A stretch of 64,000 nt of DNA from Candidatus Methylomicrobium oryzae (GTDB taxonomy: Bacteria > Pseudomonadota > Gammaproteobacteria > Methylococcales > Methylomonadaceae), in NCBI RefSeq assembly GCF_016745425.1, contig NZ_JAERVK010000022.1, positions 1-64,000 on the forward strand. Reading direction: 5' to 3'. The notes beneath the pieces are model-generated. The model was not told the DNA's origin and did not search any database. It saw only the letters and a list, made by a program, of their open reading frames with translations. Position numbers and translations under genes: made by a program. This document shows positions 22,861-31,475 of this stretch, piece after piece. The stretch's first letter is position 1. Every line of letters begins with the position of its first letter.

Positions 22861-22883
22861 AAAACGGCCGTTTTTGAGACTAT
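22861..22883 (+). repeat. left 23-bp repeat flanking the chromate region
   Basis: Begins AAAACGGCCGTTTTTGAG and ends ACTAT. Identical to 28914-28936 apart from one base (C/T at the fifth position). A 12-bp core CCGTTTTTGAGA recurs at 38522-38533 in front of the serine resolvase. The repeats are direct, in + orientation. Confidence 0.65.
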
Positions 22884-23027
22884 GTTTTCGGTGATAAGGT
22901 TAAACCAGACCGCTGACGAGTGCTGTACCGATCAACAGCATGGCAAATGTCACAAGCCGCTGTACGGCCCGAAATATCATTTTTTCAATACACGACTGAT
23001 GGCGAAAGAACCTATAAAGGTACAGAT

Positions 23028-24263
23028 TTACTTAAAGCGCTGAAAGGCGCGCCACAACGTCAAGTCATAAGCGATTTTCAATGCCCCGCACGCCACCAGC
23101 GGCGCCGCCCACCAGCCGGCGGCAAACAACGCTCCGCCCAGCGACGGACTGACCGCCGAGGCCAGGCTGCGGGGGACGGCGGTAAAGCTGGCCGCCGCCG
23201 CTCTTTCCTCCGGCGTCACGACCGACATCACGAACGCGCTCCGCGCCGGGACGTCCATTTGGGACAGCAACGCGCGCAGTAACAGCAACCCGAGCGCCGT
23301 TTCGAGCCCCGGAGCGAACGCGGCCCCAATCAGGCACAGGTTGGCCGGGATATGCGTGAACACCATCGTATTCAGCAAGCCAATACGTTTGGCCAACCGC
23401 GGTGCCACCAGCTGGGACGCGGCAGTCAGCAGGCCGGCCCAGAAGAAAAACGTGCCGGCGGTGGTCAGCGATAAACCGAAACGCTGGAAAAGCCAGAGGG
23501 CGAGTAGCGAGTTGACCACCAAGCCGCCGGCAAAAGCATCGACCGAGAACAGTGTCGCCAGTTTCAGTACCACGCTGCGCGAAGCGTCGAGCGGTTTTGG
23601 AGGTTGCGGTTCTTCAGCATGAGATTCAGGCAATCGCCGATAGAGCAGCCATACCGAGAAACCCACGAGCGCATAAAGCACGAACATCAGCCGGAACGCA
23701 TCGATCCGGGTCATGCCTGACAGCAGGACCAGTCGATCCGGCAAAGCGGCGACCAATGCTCCGATGGCCGCGAACAGGGCGCCCAGCAGGCTGTAACGGG
23801 CGAACAGCGCGGTGCGCGCCGTCCCTTGAGCCGCCTCCGCCAGACGGGCATGTTCCAAAGGCAGAAACAGACTCACATCGCCGGAACTCGGATTGAGGGT
23901 ACCGATGAAAGCGATCAAGAGCAGCGGCCAAAAAGCCGATCCCATCGCGAAGCCGGTGAAGGTCATCAGCAGTGCCGCCCCGAGCAACAGGTGCCGGGAA
24001 CGGAAATGGTGGCCCCAGGCGCCGACCGCCAAGGTCGTCAGGGCAGACCCCAGCAAGGTTGCCGTTGCTAAAACGCCCACTTCCCAGCTTTGAAAGCCCA
24101 GTGCTAGCAAATAGACAGGCAGCAGCACCGCCACATAACCGTCCGCGAACGCGCGTAATGCCCGCCCGATCAGCAGAGGCAGTACCGTCCGGTTGACACC
24201 CTCGGGAAGAAGCAGTTGGCCGATCACGGCATCGGCGGAAAGCGCGCTGCCTCGCCACGGCAC
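23028..24263 (-). CDS. MFS transporter of the chromate operon
   Basis: 411 residues, twelve hydrophobic segments visible as two sets of six with a polar loop between (RRLPESHAEEPQPPKPLDAS). Signature MFS loops are not strong. The N-terminus overlaps the 3' end of the second ChrB-like gene by 40 bases, so it is translated with it. MFS proteins are a recurrent extra of chrBA operons in environmental bacteria; the substrate is unknown and need not be chromate. Start at 24263 is the first usable one; the hydrophobic region begins at RTVLPLLIGRALRAFADGYV. Confidence 0.8.
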   Translation of the reverse strand: MPWRGSALSADAVIGQLLLPEGVNRTVLPLLIGRALRAFADGYVAVLLPVYLLALGFQSWEVGVLATATLLGSALTTLAVGAWGHHFRSRHLLLGAALLMTFTGFAMGSAFWPLLLIAFIGTLNPSSGDVSLFLPLEHARLAEAAQGTARTALFARYSLLGALFAAIGALVAALPDRLVLLSGMTRIDAFRLMFVLYALVGFSVWLLYRRLPESHAEEPQPPKPLDASRSVVLKLATLFSVDAFAGGLVVNSLLALWLFQRFGLSLTTAGTFFFWAGLLTAASQLVAPRLAKRIGLLNTMVFTHIPANLCLIGAAFAPGLETALGLLLLRALLSQMDVPARSAFVMSVVTPEERAAAASFTAVPRSLASAVSPSLGGALFAAGWWAAPLVACGALKIAYDLTLWRAFQRFK

Positions 24264-24667
24264 CAGGCATAGAGCGCATCATAGAGCACCATGCCATGCT
24301 TGAGCATTTCAAGGTCGTCGGTGAAATTGAGTGACAAGCCTTTTGAAATCGCCAGCAGCCCGGCGGCCTCCGGAGATCGTTCGGGCAGCCCACAATCCGC
24401 TGCGCGCACAATCACCGCCAACTGCTCCAGGGCGGCATCCTGGAGCACATATTTTGCAAGGAACGCATCGAAACTGCAGAGGTCACCCTGATGGCCTAAT
24501 TCGACCCCTGGCACATCGTACGGAATCGCGCCGGTTCTGTCGGCGACTTTAATCACGTCGCCGGCAGGCACATACAAGAACTCAGGTTCCGGATCAATAA
24601 AGCGCGCAATCAGCCAAGGGCAGGCGATCCGGTCGATTTTCGGGCGTTCCCGGGTGATCCATTGCAT
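24224..24667 (-). CDS. ChrB C-terminal-like chromate resistance protein
   Basis: 147 residues: MQWITRERPKIDRIACPWLI, then ARFIDPEPEFLYVP, HQGDLCSFDAFLAKY, and a helical end. It corresponds to the C-terminal half of ChrB (RQRPWVDRLASAWLIRRFID in the chrB of this operon), so the operon has two versions of that domain. ChrB is a chromate-responsive regulator; the lone C-terminal domain is often exported or acts in chromate reduction/sensing in other species. No signal peptide is visible here. Confidence 0.75.
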   Translation of the reverse strand: MQWITRERPKIDRIACPWLIARFIDPEPEFLYVPAGDVIKVADRTGAIPYDVPGVELGHQGDLCSFDAFLAKYVLQDAALEQLAVIVRAADCGLPERSPEAAGLLAISKGLSLNFTDDLEMLKHGMVLYDALYAWCRGEAARFPPMP

Positions 24668-24671
24668 CGGG

Positions 24672-25589
24672 TTATCCTTGCGGTTCTTGCGTGTCCACGG
24701 CGGCTTTCACCGCTTGCGCAAGGTCTTTTACCGAACCCGAGCCCCAATAATGCAGGAAAATCATTCTGGGCTGTTCACCGAGCATGTGGTTATGAATTGC
24801 AGTAATCGATATTCCCGCTCCGCGCAAAGCTTTCAACACGCCTTGCACTTCGGTTTCCGCCATCACGAAATCGCCGTCCACGATCGTCTTTTGATCACTG
24901 CCTGCAAAAGCGGCCCAGGTATTGACGCCCATCGCCTTGCCGGCCTCATGATCATGCATTTTGGTCGTGCGGCCCAAGGTCACTTTATACACCTCGCCAT
25001 TCTTCTCGACAGGCGAGTGAAAAATCGTTTCGATCGCTTTCGGATCGAGCGAGGTCTTGCTGATCGAAAAGGGTTTGTGCGCGGCATGGGCTTTGCCGTT
25101 CGTTTGCTTTATCGCTTCGAAAATCTTGCCGACCGCCGCCGCTAGTTTGTCGGTATCGCCGATCCCATTGATATGCATGAACATCACTTTGGGGGAATCC
25201 CAGAGGAAGTGGTTATGCAACGCGGTGACTTCGATGCCGTTGTCCAGCGCCGTACTCATCACCGGGTTCACCTGATCTTCCAAGAGGACTAGATCGCCCA
25301 TCACCATCACCTGATTACCGGCCGTTTTAAACGCCGCCCACGAGGTAAACCCCAGCGGCGGGCTCATTTTGACGCCGGCCACGGTAATCTTCAGATCGCT
25401 GCGCGGGGCGCTGACCTTAAACACCTGTTCGGCAGAATCCAGCTTGCCTTTGAGCCCGGTCAGTTTTTCGATGGTGGCGGTATCGAGCGAGGAGTTAGCG
25501 CTACTCGGTTGTGTTTGTGCAGTCACTGGCCCTGAGAGTAAAGCGAATAACAACAAGGCGAAAGTTTGAAAATAACGGTAGAGGTTCAT
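24672..25589 (-). CDS. DUF1259 (LppY/LpqO-like) exported protein
   Basis: 305 residues from the ATG at 25589, preceded by AGGAAGGAG. A signal peptide is present (MNLYRYFQTFALLLFALLSG, then PVTAQ). Two homologous halves follow; each has a TA(L/I)HNH motif, VTALHNHFLWDSPKVMFMH and ITAIHNHMLGEQPRMIFLHY. The paired histidines suggest metal binding. DUF1259 proteins are common in chr operons. A longer open frame to 25709 runs through the chrA end and is not used. Confidence 0.8.
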   Translation of the reverse strand: MNLYRYFQTFALLLFALLSGPVTAQTQPSSANSSLDTATIEKLTGLKGKLDSAEQVFKVSAPRSDLKITVAGVKMSPPLGFTSWAAFKTAGNQVMVMGDLVLLEDQVNPVMSTALDNGIEVTALHNHFLWDSPKVMFMHINGIGDTDKLAAAVGKIFEAIKQTNGKAHAAHKPFSISKTSLDPKAIETIFHSPVEKNGEVYKVTLGRTTKMHDHEAGKAMGVNTWAAFAGSDQKTIVDGDFVMAETEVQGVLKALRGAGISITAIHNHMLGEQPRMIFLHYWGSGSVKDLAQAVKAAVDTQEPQG

Positions 25590-25736
25590 CTTGAAACTCC
25601 TTCCTGGATCCGCCAGGATTTGACAAAGGGAATGGATGACCGGAAGGATTTCCCGGTCTACGGGTTCGGCACGAAGCACGAACAATACGGCATAGGGAGC
25701 CTCTAGCATTCCGCTTGAGAAAAAATGGGATCCGGC

Positions 25737-27134
25737 TCATAGAAGGACTCCCACCTGAGTAAGCCATGGTCTGGCAAAATGAAGCAATAACCCCGCTATC
25801 CCACAGGCAAAAATCACCGGAATCACGCCGGCTTTGTAGCGGACTAAGGCCAACCAGGCAGTGAGACTGATCAACGCCGCAATCGCATCGAAACGGCCTG
25901 AAAACCCGTGCGGCCAGAACACGTGGTAGGCAAAGAAAGCGACCAGATTCAGGATCACGCCGACGACCGCGGCGGTGATCGCGGTCAACGGCGCAGTGAA
26001 CTTCAAATTGCCGTGGGTCGATTCGACCAGCGGGCCGCCGGCCAGAATGAACAAAAAGCTCGGCAGGAAAGTGAAATAAGTGACCGTCAAGGCTGCCGCG
26101 ATTCCTGCCCCAAAAAGCTGGTCCGGACCAAACAAGGTTTGCATCCAGCCGGCGACAAAGCCGACAAAGGTGACGACGATAATCAGCGGCCCTGGCGTAG
26201 TTTCGCCGAGCGCCAAGCCGTCGATCATTTGCTGCGGCGTCAGCCAGTGATAATGCTCGACCGCGCCCTGGTAGACATACGGCAGCACCGCATACGCGCC
26301 GCCAAACGTTAACAGGGCCGCCTTGGTAAAGAACCAGCCCAGCTGCGTGAGGGCTCCGTGCCAGCCGAAGCGAGCGCACAAGAAACCGATCACGCCGCCC
26401 CATAAAAGCAAGCCGGCCAAAATGACTTGGCTCAAGCCCTTCCAACTGAAGCGGGCATGCGGAGGCGGCGGGGTATCGTCATCAATCAGGGCCGGGCCAT
26501 AGTCGGCCTGGGCGGCGCCATGGCCGCCGCCCATCGCAAATTGGTCAGGCAGCCATTGGCCGCCGACAGCGCCGAGTAAGGCGGCGACCAGCACGATCAA
26601 CGGAAACGGTGCATCAAAAGCGAAGATCGCGATAAAGGCGAGCGCGGCCAGCATCCAGAGGAGCCCATTTTTTAACGCTCTCGAACCAATCCGGTAGGCG
26701 GCAAACAATACAATTGCGGTCACCGCCGGCTTAATCCCATACAGCACAGCGGCCACGGCGGGCAAATGACCGAAGCTGAGATAAATCCAGCTGAGGCCGA
26801 TCAGCACGAATACCGAGGGCAAGATGAACAGGCCGCCGGCGATCACCCCGCCCCAGGTCTTGTGCATCAGCCAGCCGATATAAGTTGCCAATTGCTGTGC
26901 CTCGGGACCGGGCAGCAGCATGCAGTAATTCAGGGCGTGCAAATAACGCCGCTCGGAGATCCAGCGTTTTTTCTCGACCAGATCCTGGTGCATGATCGCA
27001 ATCTGACCGGCCGGTCCGCCAAAGCTGATAAAACCCAACTTGAGCCAGTACCAGAAAGCTTGGCTTAACGAGACCGGTGACGGGGCGTCGGACGCCGCTT
27101 CTGCCGAGGGGGAGGTTAACTTGACATGACTCAT
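25737..27134 (-). CDS. chrA: chromate transporter ChrA
   Basis: 465 residues with two homologous CHR domains. The first has LGFISFGGPAGQIAIMHQDL and LPGPEAQQLATYIGW. The second has TFGGAYAVLPYVYQGAV and LALGETTPGPLIIVVTFVGF. This is the long, bidomain ChrA that exports chromate from the cytoplasm. The start overlaps the 3' end of chrB by four bases, so the operon is chrB-chrA-DUF1259-ChrB'-MFS. About ten hydrophobic segments are visible. Nothing suggests damage. Confidence 0.93.
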   Translation of the reverse strand: MSHVKLTSPSAEAASDAPSPVSLSQAFWYWLKLGFISFGGPAGQIAIMHQDLVEKKRWISERRYLHALNYCMLLPGPEAQQLATYIGWLMHKTWGGVIAGGLFILPSVFVLIGLSWIYLSFGHLPAVAAVLYGIKPAVTAIVLFAAYRIGSRALKNGLLWMLAALAFIAIFAFDAPFPLIVLVAALLGAVGGQWLPDQFAMGGGHGAAQADYGPALIDDDTPPPPHARFSWKGLSQVILAGLLLWGGVIGFLCARFGWHGALTQLGWFFTKAALLTFGGAYAVLPYVYQGAVEHYHWLTPQQMIDGLALGETTPGPLIIVVTFVGFVAGWMQTLFGPDQLFGAGIAAALTVTYFTFLPSFLFILAGGPLVESTHGNLKFTAPLTAITAAVVGVILNLVAFFAYHVFWPHGFSGRFDAIAALISLTAWLALVRYKAGVIPVIFACGIAGLLLHFARPWLTQVGVLL

Positions 27135-28084
27135 GCGTCGTTTCCTGAAAAGGCGTGATAAAAGGCGTCGAACACTTTTTCGGCTTCGGCGAGCAGTTCA
27201 TCATCGTCGGTCCACTGTTGCCGCATGCCGCTGACCAGGGTGCCCACACCGATCGCTTCAGGTACCGGAATCCCGCCGACATCGAGGTAATGCACCAGGG
27301 CGGCCAGACGGTTTAACGCGGCATCCTGGGTCAGCCCAAAACTGGCCTGGAGGACTTCGAAGGTGACTTTCGCACCGACATGGGTGAACGTGGCCCCGTC
27401 GAAGTCGAAACCGAGTGCCTCGGCAGGGCAATCGGCCGGCGATGCCAGCCATAGAAGTCGGGCTTGGGGATCGATGAAGCGCCGGATCAGCCAGGCACTG
27501 GCAAGTCGGTCGACCCAGGGCCGCTGTCGGGTGGCCCATAGCCGGCCCTGATAATCCTGAATCGATAGCCGCATCATTCTGCGCTGCACGGCATGCGGTT
27601 CGTCCGGCGACAACACGGCAGTTGTCGCGTGTTCGAGGTCTTCCAGGGCCATTAACGCCTGTTCCCGTGCCGCGTCCGGAAAATAGTCCTGGCCGGCGAT
27701 GGCTTCGAATTCCTTGCGCAGCCGATGGAGTTGACGCTGAAGCTTGGCCGGATCTGCCGACTGAAGCTCGTTGACGGCGACCTGCTGAATAGCTTCGACC
27801 AGCTTGGCATAGTCGGCGGAACGATTGAAGAGCTCGACAAAGGTTTTTTCCTGCTCGGCATTCTCGCTGTCGAGCACTAAGACATGGGCGCTGCCGCCGC
27901 CGGCCTTCACATCGTCCGCCTGTTCCTGCAGAAGTGGCCGGAAGCCGGGCCGGTTCGGCAAGAGATAAGCGCCGTCACGCAGGACGCCGCAGCCGAGCGC
28001 TTTGAGCGCCCGCCATACGCGCATACGCCCGGCCGCATTCGCGGTCGGCAGACTTACAATTAGGATGAGCCATGAGTTAGACAT
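27131..28084 (-). CDS. chrB: chromate-responsive regulator ChrB
   Basis: 317 residues. The N-terminal half (SWLILIVSLPTANAAGRMRV, WRALKALGCGVLRDGAYLLP) is the ChrB N-domain that senses chromate and binds DNA. The C-terminal half has RPWVDRLASAWLIRRFIDP and VGAKVTFEVLQASFGL. First gene of the chr operon; a chromate-inducible promoter should lie in 28085-28230, where it faces the rightward gene at 28237. Confidence 0.9.
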   Translation of the reverse strand: MSNSWLILIVSLPTANAAGRMRVWRALKALGCGVLRDGAYLLPNRPGFRPLLQEQADDVKAGGGSAHVLVLDSENAEQEKTFVELFNRSADYAKLVEAIQQVAVNELQSADPAKLQRQLHRLRKEFEAIAGQDYFPDAAREQALMALEDLEHATTAVLSPDEPHAVQRRMMRLSIQDYQGRLWATRQRPWVDRLASAWLIRRFIDPQARLLWLASPADCPAEALGFDFDGATFTHVGAKVTFEVLQASFGLTQDAALNRLAALVHYLDVGGIPVPEAIGVGTLVSGMRQQWTDDDELLAEAEKVFDAFYHAFSGNDA

Positions 28085-28236
28085 TGCGTTCAGTTATAAC
28101 AAAGTTGTTGACTATTCTACTTCATCAGAGTAAACCTATGTCAATGGAGTTCTTAATTGTTGCGGTTTTTTTAACCGCCATCTCTCCCCGGAAAGGGAGA
28201 CCCCATTGGATTCCATAGTGATTGGAAGGAGGATGT

Positions 28237-28710
28237 ATGAAAACGGAAGCATGGGTTATTGCGGCTATGGCCGCCTCTTGGATGGTCTTCGGCCAGGTGA
28301 ATGCCGAGGAAAAAGCATTACACAAAAGCCAGGTGCCTAAAGCGGTGCTCGACGCCTTTGAAAAAGCCTACCCGAATATGAAGGACGTCGAGTTCGAAGA
28401 GGAAATGTTCAATGGTAACGCTGCCTATGAGGTGGAATTCAAGACGAACCACAAGGAACATGAAGTGCTGTACAGCGCTAACGGTACGCTGCTCCAGAAA
28501 GAAGAGGAAATCGAGGCAGAAGCGCTACCGGAGTCTGTAGCGGACGCGATTCGCAAGGCCTATCCGAAGGCCAAAATCAAGGAGGTCGAAAAAATCCTGA
28601 AACCCGACGACACTATGACGGGCTATGAAGTAGAAATCGTCACCGCGGGCAAGGAAATTGAGCTTGAACTGGATACTCAGGGAAAGATTTTGAGGAAAGA
28701 GAAAGAATGA
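28237..28710 (+). CDS. exported PepSY-like protein
   Basis: 157 residues. The ATG at 28237 follows AGGAGG by five bases. A signal peptide (WVIAAMAASWMVFGQVNAEE) directs it to the periplasm. The mature part is two PepSY-like repeats: VPKAVLDAFEKAYPNMKDVE and LPESVADAIRKAYPKAKIKE, each followed by a beta stretch ending in a YEVE motif (AAYEVEF, GYEVEIV). Rich in Glu and Lys. Such proteins often occur beside metal or redox systems and may bind cations. It diverges from chrB, so the two may share control. Confidence 0.75.
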   Translation: MKTEAWVIAAMAASWMVFGQVNAEEKALHKSQVPKAVLDAFEKAYPNMKDVEFEEEMFNGNAAYEVEFKTNHKEHEVLYSANGTLLQKEEEIEAEALPESVADAIRKAYPKAKIKEVEKILKPDDTMTGYEVEIVTAGKEIELELDTQGKILRKEKE

Positions 28711-28748
28711 GGGCTAGCGACTCATTCTCATTGATGATCAAATTTAAC

Positions 28749-28809
28749 CGGGCGTGCAGATTTTAAACGGTTATCCCGTGATCAGAATCATGATCGCCCG
28801 GGCTTTTTG
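28749..28809 (+). terminator. probable terminator of the PepSY-like gene
   Basis: CCGGGCG (28749-28755) pairs with CGCCCGG (28796-28802), then GCTTTTT. The intervening 40 bases contain GTGATCAGAATCATGATC. The long loop makes this less certain. Confidence 0.4.
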
Positions 28810-28913
28810 GCTTCCTGTTTATGAGCCTGCTTCGATCGCAAAATTTTTTACTATCCCGTTTGTCATTTTCAGAAGTCGATTGCACAAAATATCAAAAGTC
28901 GTTTGTGCTGCTT

Positions 28914-28936
28914 AAAATGGCCGTTTTTGAGACTAT
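28914..28936 (+). repeat. right 23-bp repeat flanking the chromate region
   Basis: Copy of 22861-22883 with one change (AAAATGGCCGTTTTTGAG, ending ACTAT). The two copies enclose the five-gene chr operon and the PepSY-like gene, about 6.05 kb. Upstream of this copy, GCACAAA...TTTGTGC (28882-28908) is an additional inverted repeat. Confidence 0.65.
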
Positions 28937-28944
28937 ATCAGTGG

Positions 28945-29165
28945 CTGAGATTGGGCGAATTGTTGGCAATGACCCCAATGCCGCATACCACCAACCGAGC
29001 CGCAACCACCAGGATCGTCGAGGCAGATCCTGTCGCCACGAACGCTATCTTTCAATAGGCCGGAACCGGAAAAAATAAGGTGAACACCAGCATCTTGGGA
29101 GTGCCGAGTCCAAAGCCGGAGAAGAATGTCAGGCCCGAAGTCAAAAGTGCCGCAACCCCAATCAA
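28945..29165 (-). pseudogene. remnant of a TauE/SafE-type permease
   Basis: On the minus strand 29165 to about 29073 reads ..GVAALLTSGLTFFSGFGLGT then PKMLVFTLFFPVPAY and a stop. The SGLTFFSGFGLGT segment is the N-terminal signature of TauE/SafE exporters. After the stop a decayed frame continues with KIAFVATGSASTILVVAAR. The gene is truncated at both ends. It follows the right 23-bp repeat, so the insertion of the chr region, or a deletion beside it, may have destroyed it. Confidence 0.65.
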
Positions 29166-29166
29166 A

Positions 29167-29385
29167 TCAGTTCCCTATAAAAGCCTTTGCTAGCGTTTTA
29201 GAATAAATTTCCTTACCGAACTCGATGATCGTATTCTTAAATTTATAGACCAATTTCCAATTTTTTAACGCGCCGCCCCGTTTCCTTGCTAAGATCAACG
29301 GACCCAAATCAAAGTCATTTGAGATAAGGATCGCGCGAGGTTTCTGGATAATGGTATGAATATTGCTTAAAGCTGGATTTATTTA
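29167..29385 (-). pseudogene. open frame without a start, probable gene remnant
   Basis: About 72 codons open without ATG: NPALSNIHTIIQKPRAILIS, then ILARKRGGALKNWKLVYKF and KEIYSKTLAKAFIGN before a TGA at 29167. The text is protein-like rather than random, with good beta/alpha spacing, but I do not recognise it. It is AT-rich and abuts the TauE remnant. Confidence 0.35.
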
Positions 29386-29416
29386 ACAATCCTTGTTAAT
29401 CCTTTGGAGTATTGCG

Positions 29417-29767
29417 ATGAAAAATAAAGCGCTCATTCTTTTAGTTCTGTTATTCGGCGTATTGGTTGCCTGTAGCGAAATGAAGACGCATCCGATGGAC
29501 ATGAGCCAAGCGGTGCAAAACGCTACGACCCAGGCCGATCATCAGGCCTTGGCCAAACATTATGATGAGGTGGCTGATGAAATGCAGGCGAAAGTCGATG
29601 AGCACAAAAAACTGCTCGCGGACTACCAGGCGAAGAGTTACAAGTATGGAAGACAAGGGCCTCTTTTTGAGCAACATTGCCAAATGCTGATCAATGCCTA
29701 TGAAAACGCGGTCACCGCCAATCGCGGCATGGCCGAAGCGCATCGAGCCATGGCGACACAACCATAA
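29417..29767 (+). CDS. small lipoprotein
   Basis: 116 residues from the ATG at 29417, with GGAG seven bases upstream. Signal peptide MKNKALILLVLLFGVLVACS ends in the lipobox VLVAC. The mature part is helical and rich in His, Asp, Gln and Met (QADHQALAKHYDEVADEMQA). Small His/Met-rich lipoproteins are frequent beside copper/silver efflux genes, and the cus-like operon starts 470 bp downstream. A metal-binding role is inference. Confidence 0.65.
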   Translation: MKNKALILLVLLFGVLVACSEMKTHPMDMSQAVQNATTQADHQALAKHYDEVADEMQAKVDEHKKLLADYQAKSYKYGRQGPLFEQHCQMLINAYENAVTANRGMAEAHRAMATQP

Positions 29768-30242
29768 CGCGACGACCATACCGGGCGCGCTCCTACAATC
29801 CCTCGGAGCGCACCAAGCAGGTGCATCCTGCCAGCCTGCTTTAAGCGCTTAGCCTAGCTGAAAGCGATTGATTCCGCAATAACTTTTCGTAGAGTTCAAC
29901 AAATTACGAAAAACCCAGCCGTGGTAATTAACTCCAGGAGCGGCTGTTGCACCATGATGACGCATTGTTTTTTCTTTTTTGGTGCGCGCATGACCTTCTC
30001 AATAGGCCTTAGCCGTAAGGAACCGGCAGGGTTGCCTATAAGTCCTTCTCAGGGATTCTAGGGGCGCTGGCAACTCTTGCCGGCTTGCCAGGCTGACATA
30101 TCCTGTTCGATTATTGCCGCCGCTGGCGTACAATCCCATCTTATTTCCAGCAAACTTTCGGATTCCGTTCGAAGACCCTCACTCGGAAACCGGAAAAGTA
30201 GGCTAGCCAGGCGGATTAACAGCCAATAGAGTACTCCAGGTG
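29768..30242. other. intergenic region before the cus-like operon
   Basis: No frame I can support. It should hold the promoter of the efflux operon. No sensor-kinase or MerR-type regulator gene is present nearby, so control must come from elsewhere. Confidence 0.4.
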
Positions 30243-31475
30243 ATGAGCAGGCGAGATCGGAACGACGTTTTAGGGAAAGTGACGCTATTGGCGGTTTGCC
30301 TGGTGTTGCCGGTCCACGCCGAAGAGCCTCGTTTATCCTTGCAGGCTCTGATCCAGCAGGCGGCGAAATACAACCCCGACATCCAGGCGGCCGAACGGCG
30401 CTGGGACGCGGCCAAAGCCCGGATCCCGCAGGCGCAGACCTTGCCTGATCCTAGAATTAACCTGGGGTATAAAGAATTGGAGATGCGTGAAACCATGTAT
30501 GGTTTCAGTCAGGCGTTGCCGTTTCCGGGCAAACTGCGCCTGCGCGGCGAAGTCGCGGCGAGCGAGGCGGACATCAGCGAACAGGATTATCTGGCGATCG
30601 CGTTGCAGGTGATCGCGGCACTCAAGCAGGCCTATTTCGACCTGCATTTCATCCACCAGTCCGAAGCGGTCTTGGAGAATACCCAGCGCCTGCTGGTCCA
30701 ATTCGAAGCCACCGCCGAAGCCCGTTATGGGGTCGGCCAAGGCGCGCAGCAGGATGTATTTCGGGCGCAGGCGGAAATCTCGCGGCTGCTGGCCCGCCTG
30801 GCGACCCTGGAGCAAAAGAAACAGTCGCTGCACGCGGAGATCAACCGGTTATTGAACCTGCCGCCTGCCGATCCATTGGGCACGCCCGAAGCGATTCGGA
30901 TGACGCCATTAAAACATCAATTGGACGAATTGAATGCGCTGCTGGATCAATCGGCGCCGCTCTTGCTGCAACGCGCGAAGGGCGTGGAGCGCGGCGGCAA
31001 GGCGGTCGAACTGGCGCAGCGCGACTATTATCCGAACTTCGAGGTCGGCGCGGTGGGGCTGCGCGAAGAGCCGACCGGTAAAAGCGGCTATCAGGTGATG
31101 CTGAGCGTTGAAGTGCCGCTGTATTTTCAAACCAAGCAACGTCAAGCCGTGCGCGAGGCGCAAGCCGGTCGGGAAGCGGCCGTCGAGGATTTGCAATCGA
31201 TCCGGCAGGAGCTGTTGTTTCGGATCAAGGACAATGTCGCGCAGTCCGAACGGGCGGAGCAATTAGTCAAGCTGCTCGGCGAAGCGATCATTCCGCAGGC
31301 CCGTCTGACGCTGGCTTCGGCGCAGGCCGGTTATGCGGTCGGCAAGGTCGACTTTCTGACTCTGCTGAACAGTTTGCTGACCTTGCAGGAAAACGAAATC
31401 GAATTGCACGGCGAAATGGTCGAGCACGAGAAGGCGCTGGCGAGACTCGAAGCGATCATTGGAGAACAGCCATGA
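30243..31475 (+). CDS. outer-membrane efflux protein, CusC/CzcC-like
   Basis: 410 residues of the TolC family: signal peptide (VTLLAVCLVLPVHAEE), then the coiled-coil/barrel repeats. EPRLSLQALIQQAAKYNPDI is the usual opening of the first repeat, and AQAGYAVGKVDFLTLLNSLL is the matching helix of the second. A GTG (30240) directly precedes the ATG chosen. It shares four bases with the next gene. Together they make a CBA-type efflux pump spanning both membranes. Confidence 0.87.
   Translation: MSRRDRNDVLGKVTLLAVCLVLPVHAEEPRLSLQALIQQAAKYNPDIQAAERRWDAAKARIPQAQTLPDPRINLGYKELEMRETMYGFSQALPFPGKLRLRGEVAASEADISEQDYLAIALQVIAALKQAYFDLHFIHQSEAVLENTQRLLVQFEATAEARYGVGQGAQQDVFRAQAEISRLLARLATLEQKKQSLHAEINRLLNLPPADPLGTPEAIRMTPLKHQLDELNALLDQSAPLLLQRAKGVERGGKAVELAQRDYYPNFEVGAVGLREEPTGKSGYQVMLSVEVPLYFQTKQRQAVREAQAGREAAVEDLQSIRQELLFRIKDNVAQSERAEQLVKLLGEAIIPQARLTLASAQAGYAVGKVDFLTLLNSLLTLQENEIELHGEMVEHEKALARLEAIIGEQP

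Noticed and set aside
28821-29078. 85-codon + strand frame after the PepSY-like gene
   Set aside because: It crosses the 23-bp repeat and lies antisense to the TauE/SafE remnant. No signal of coding.
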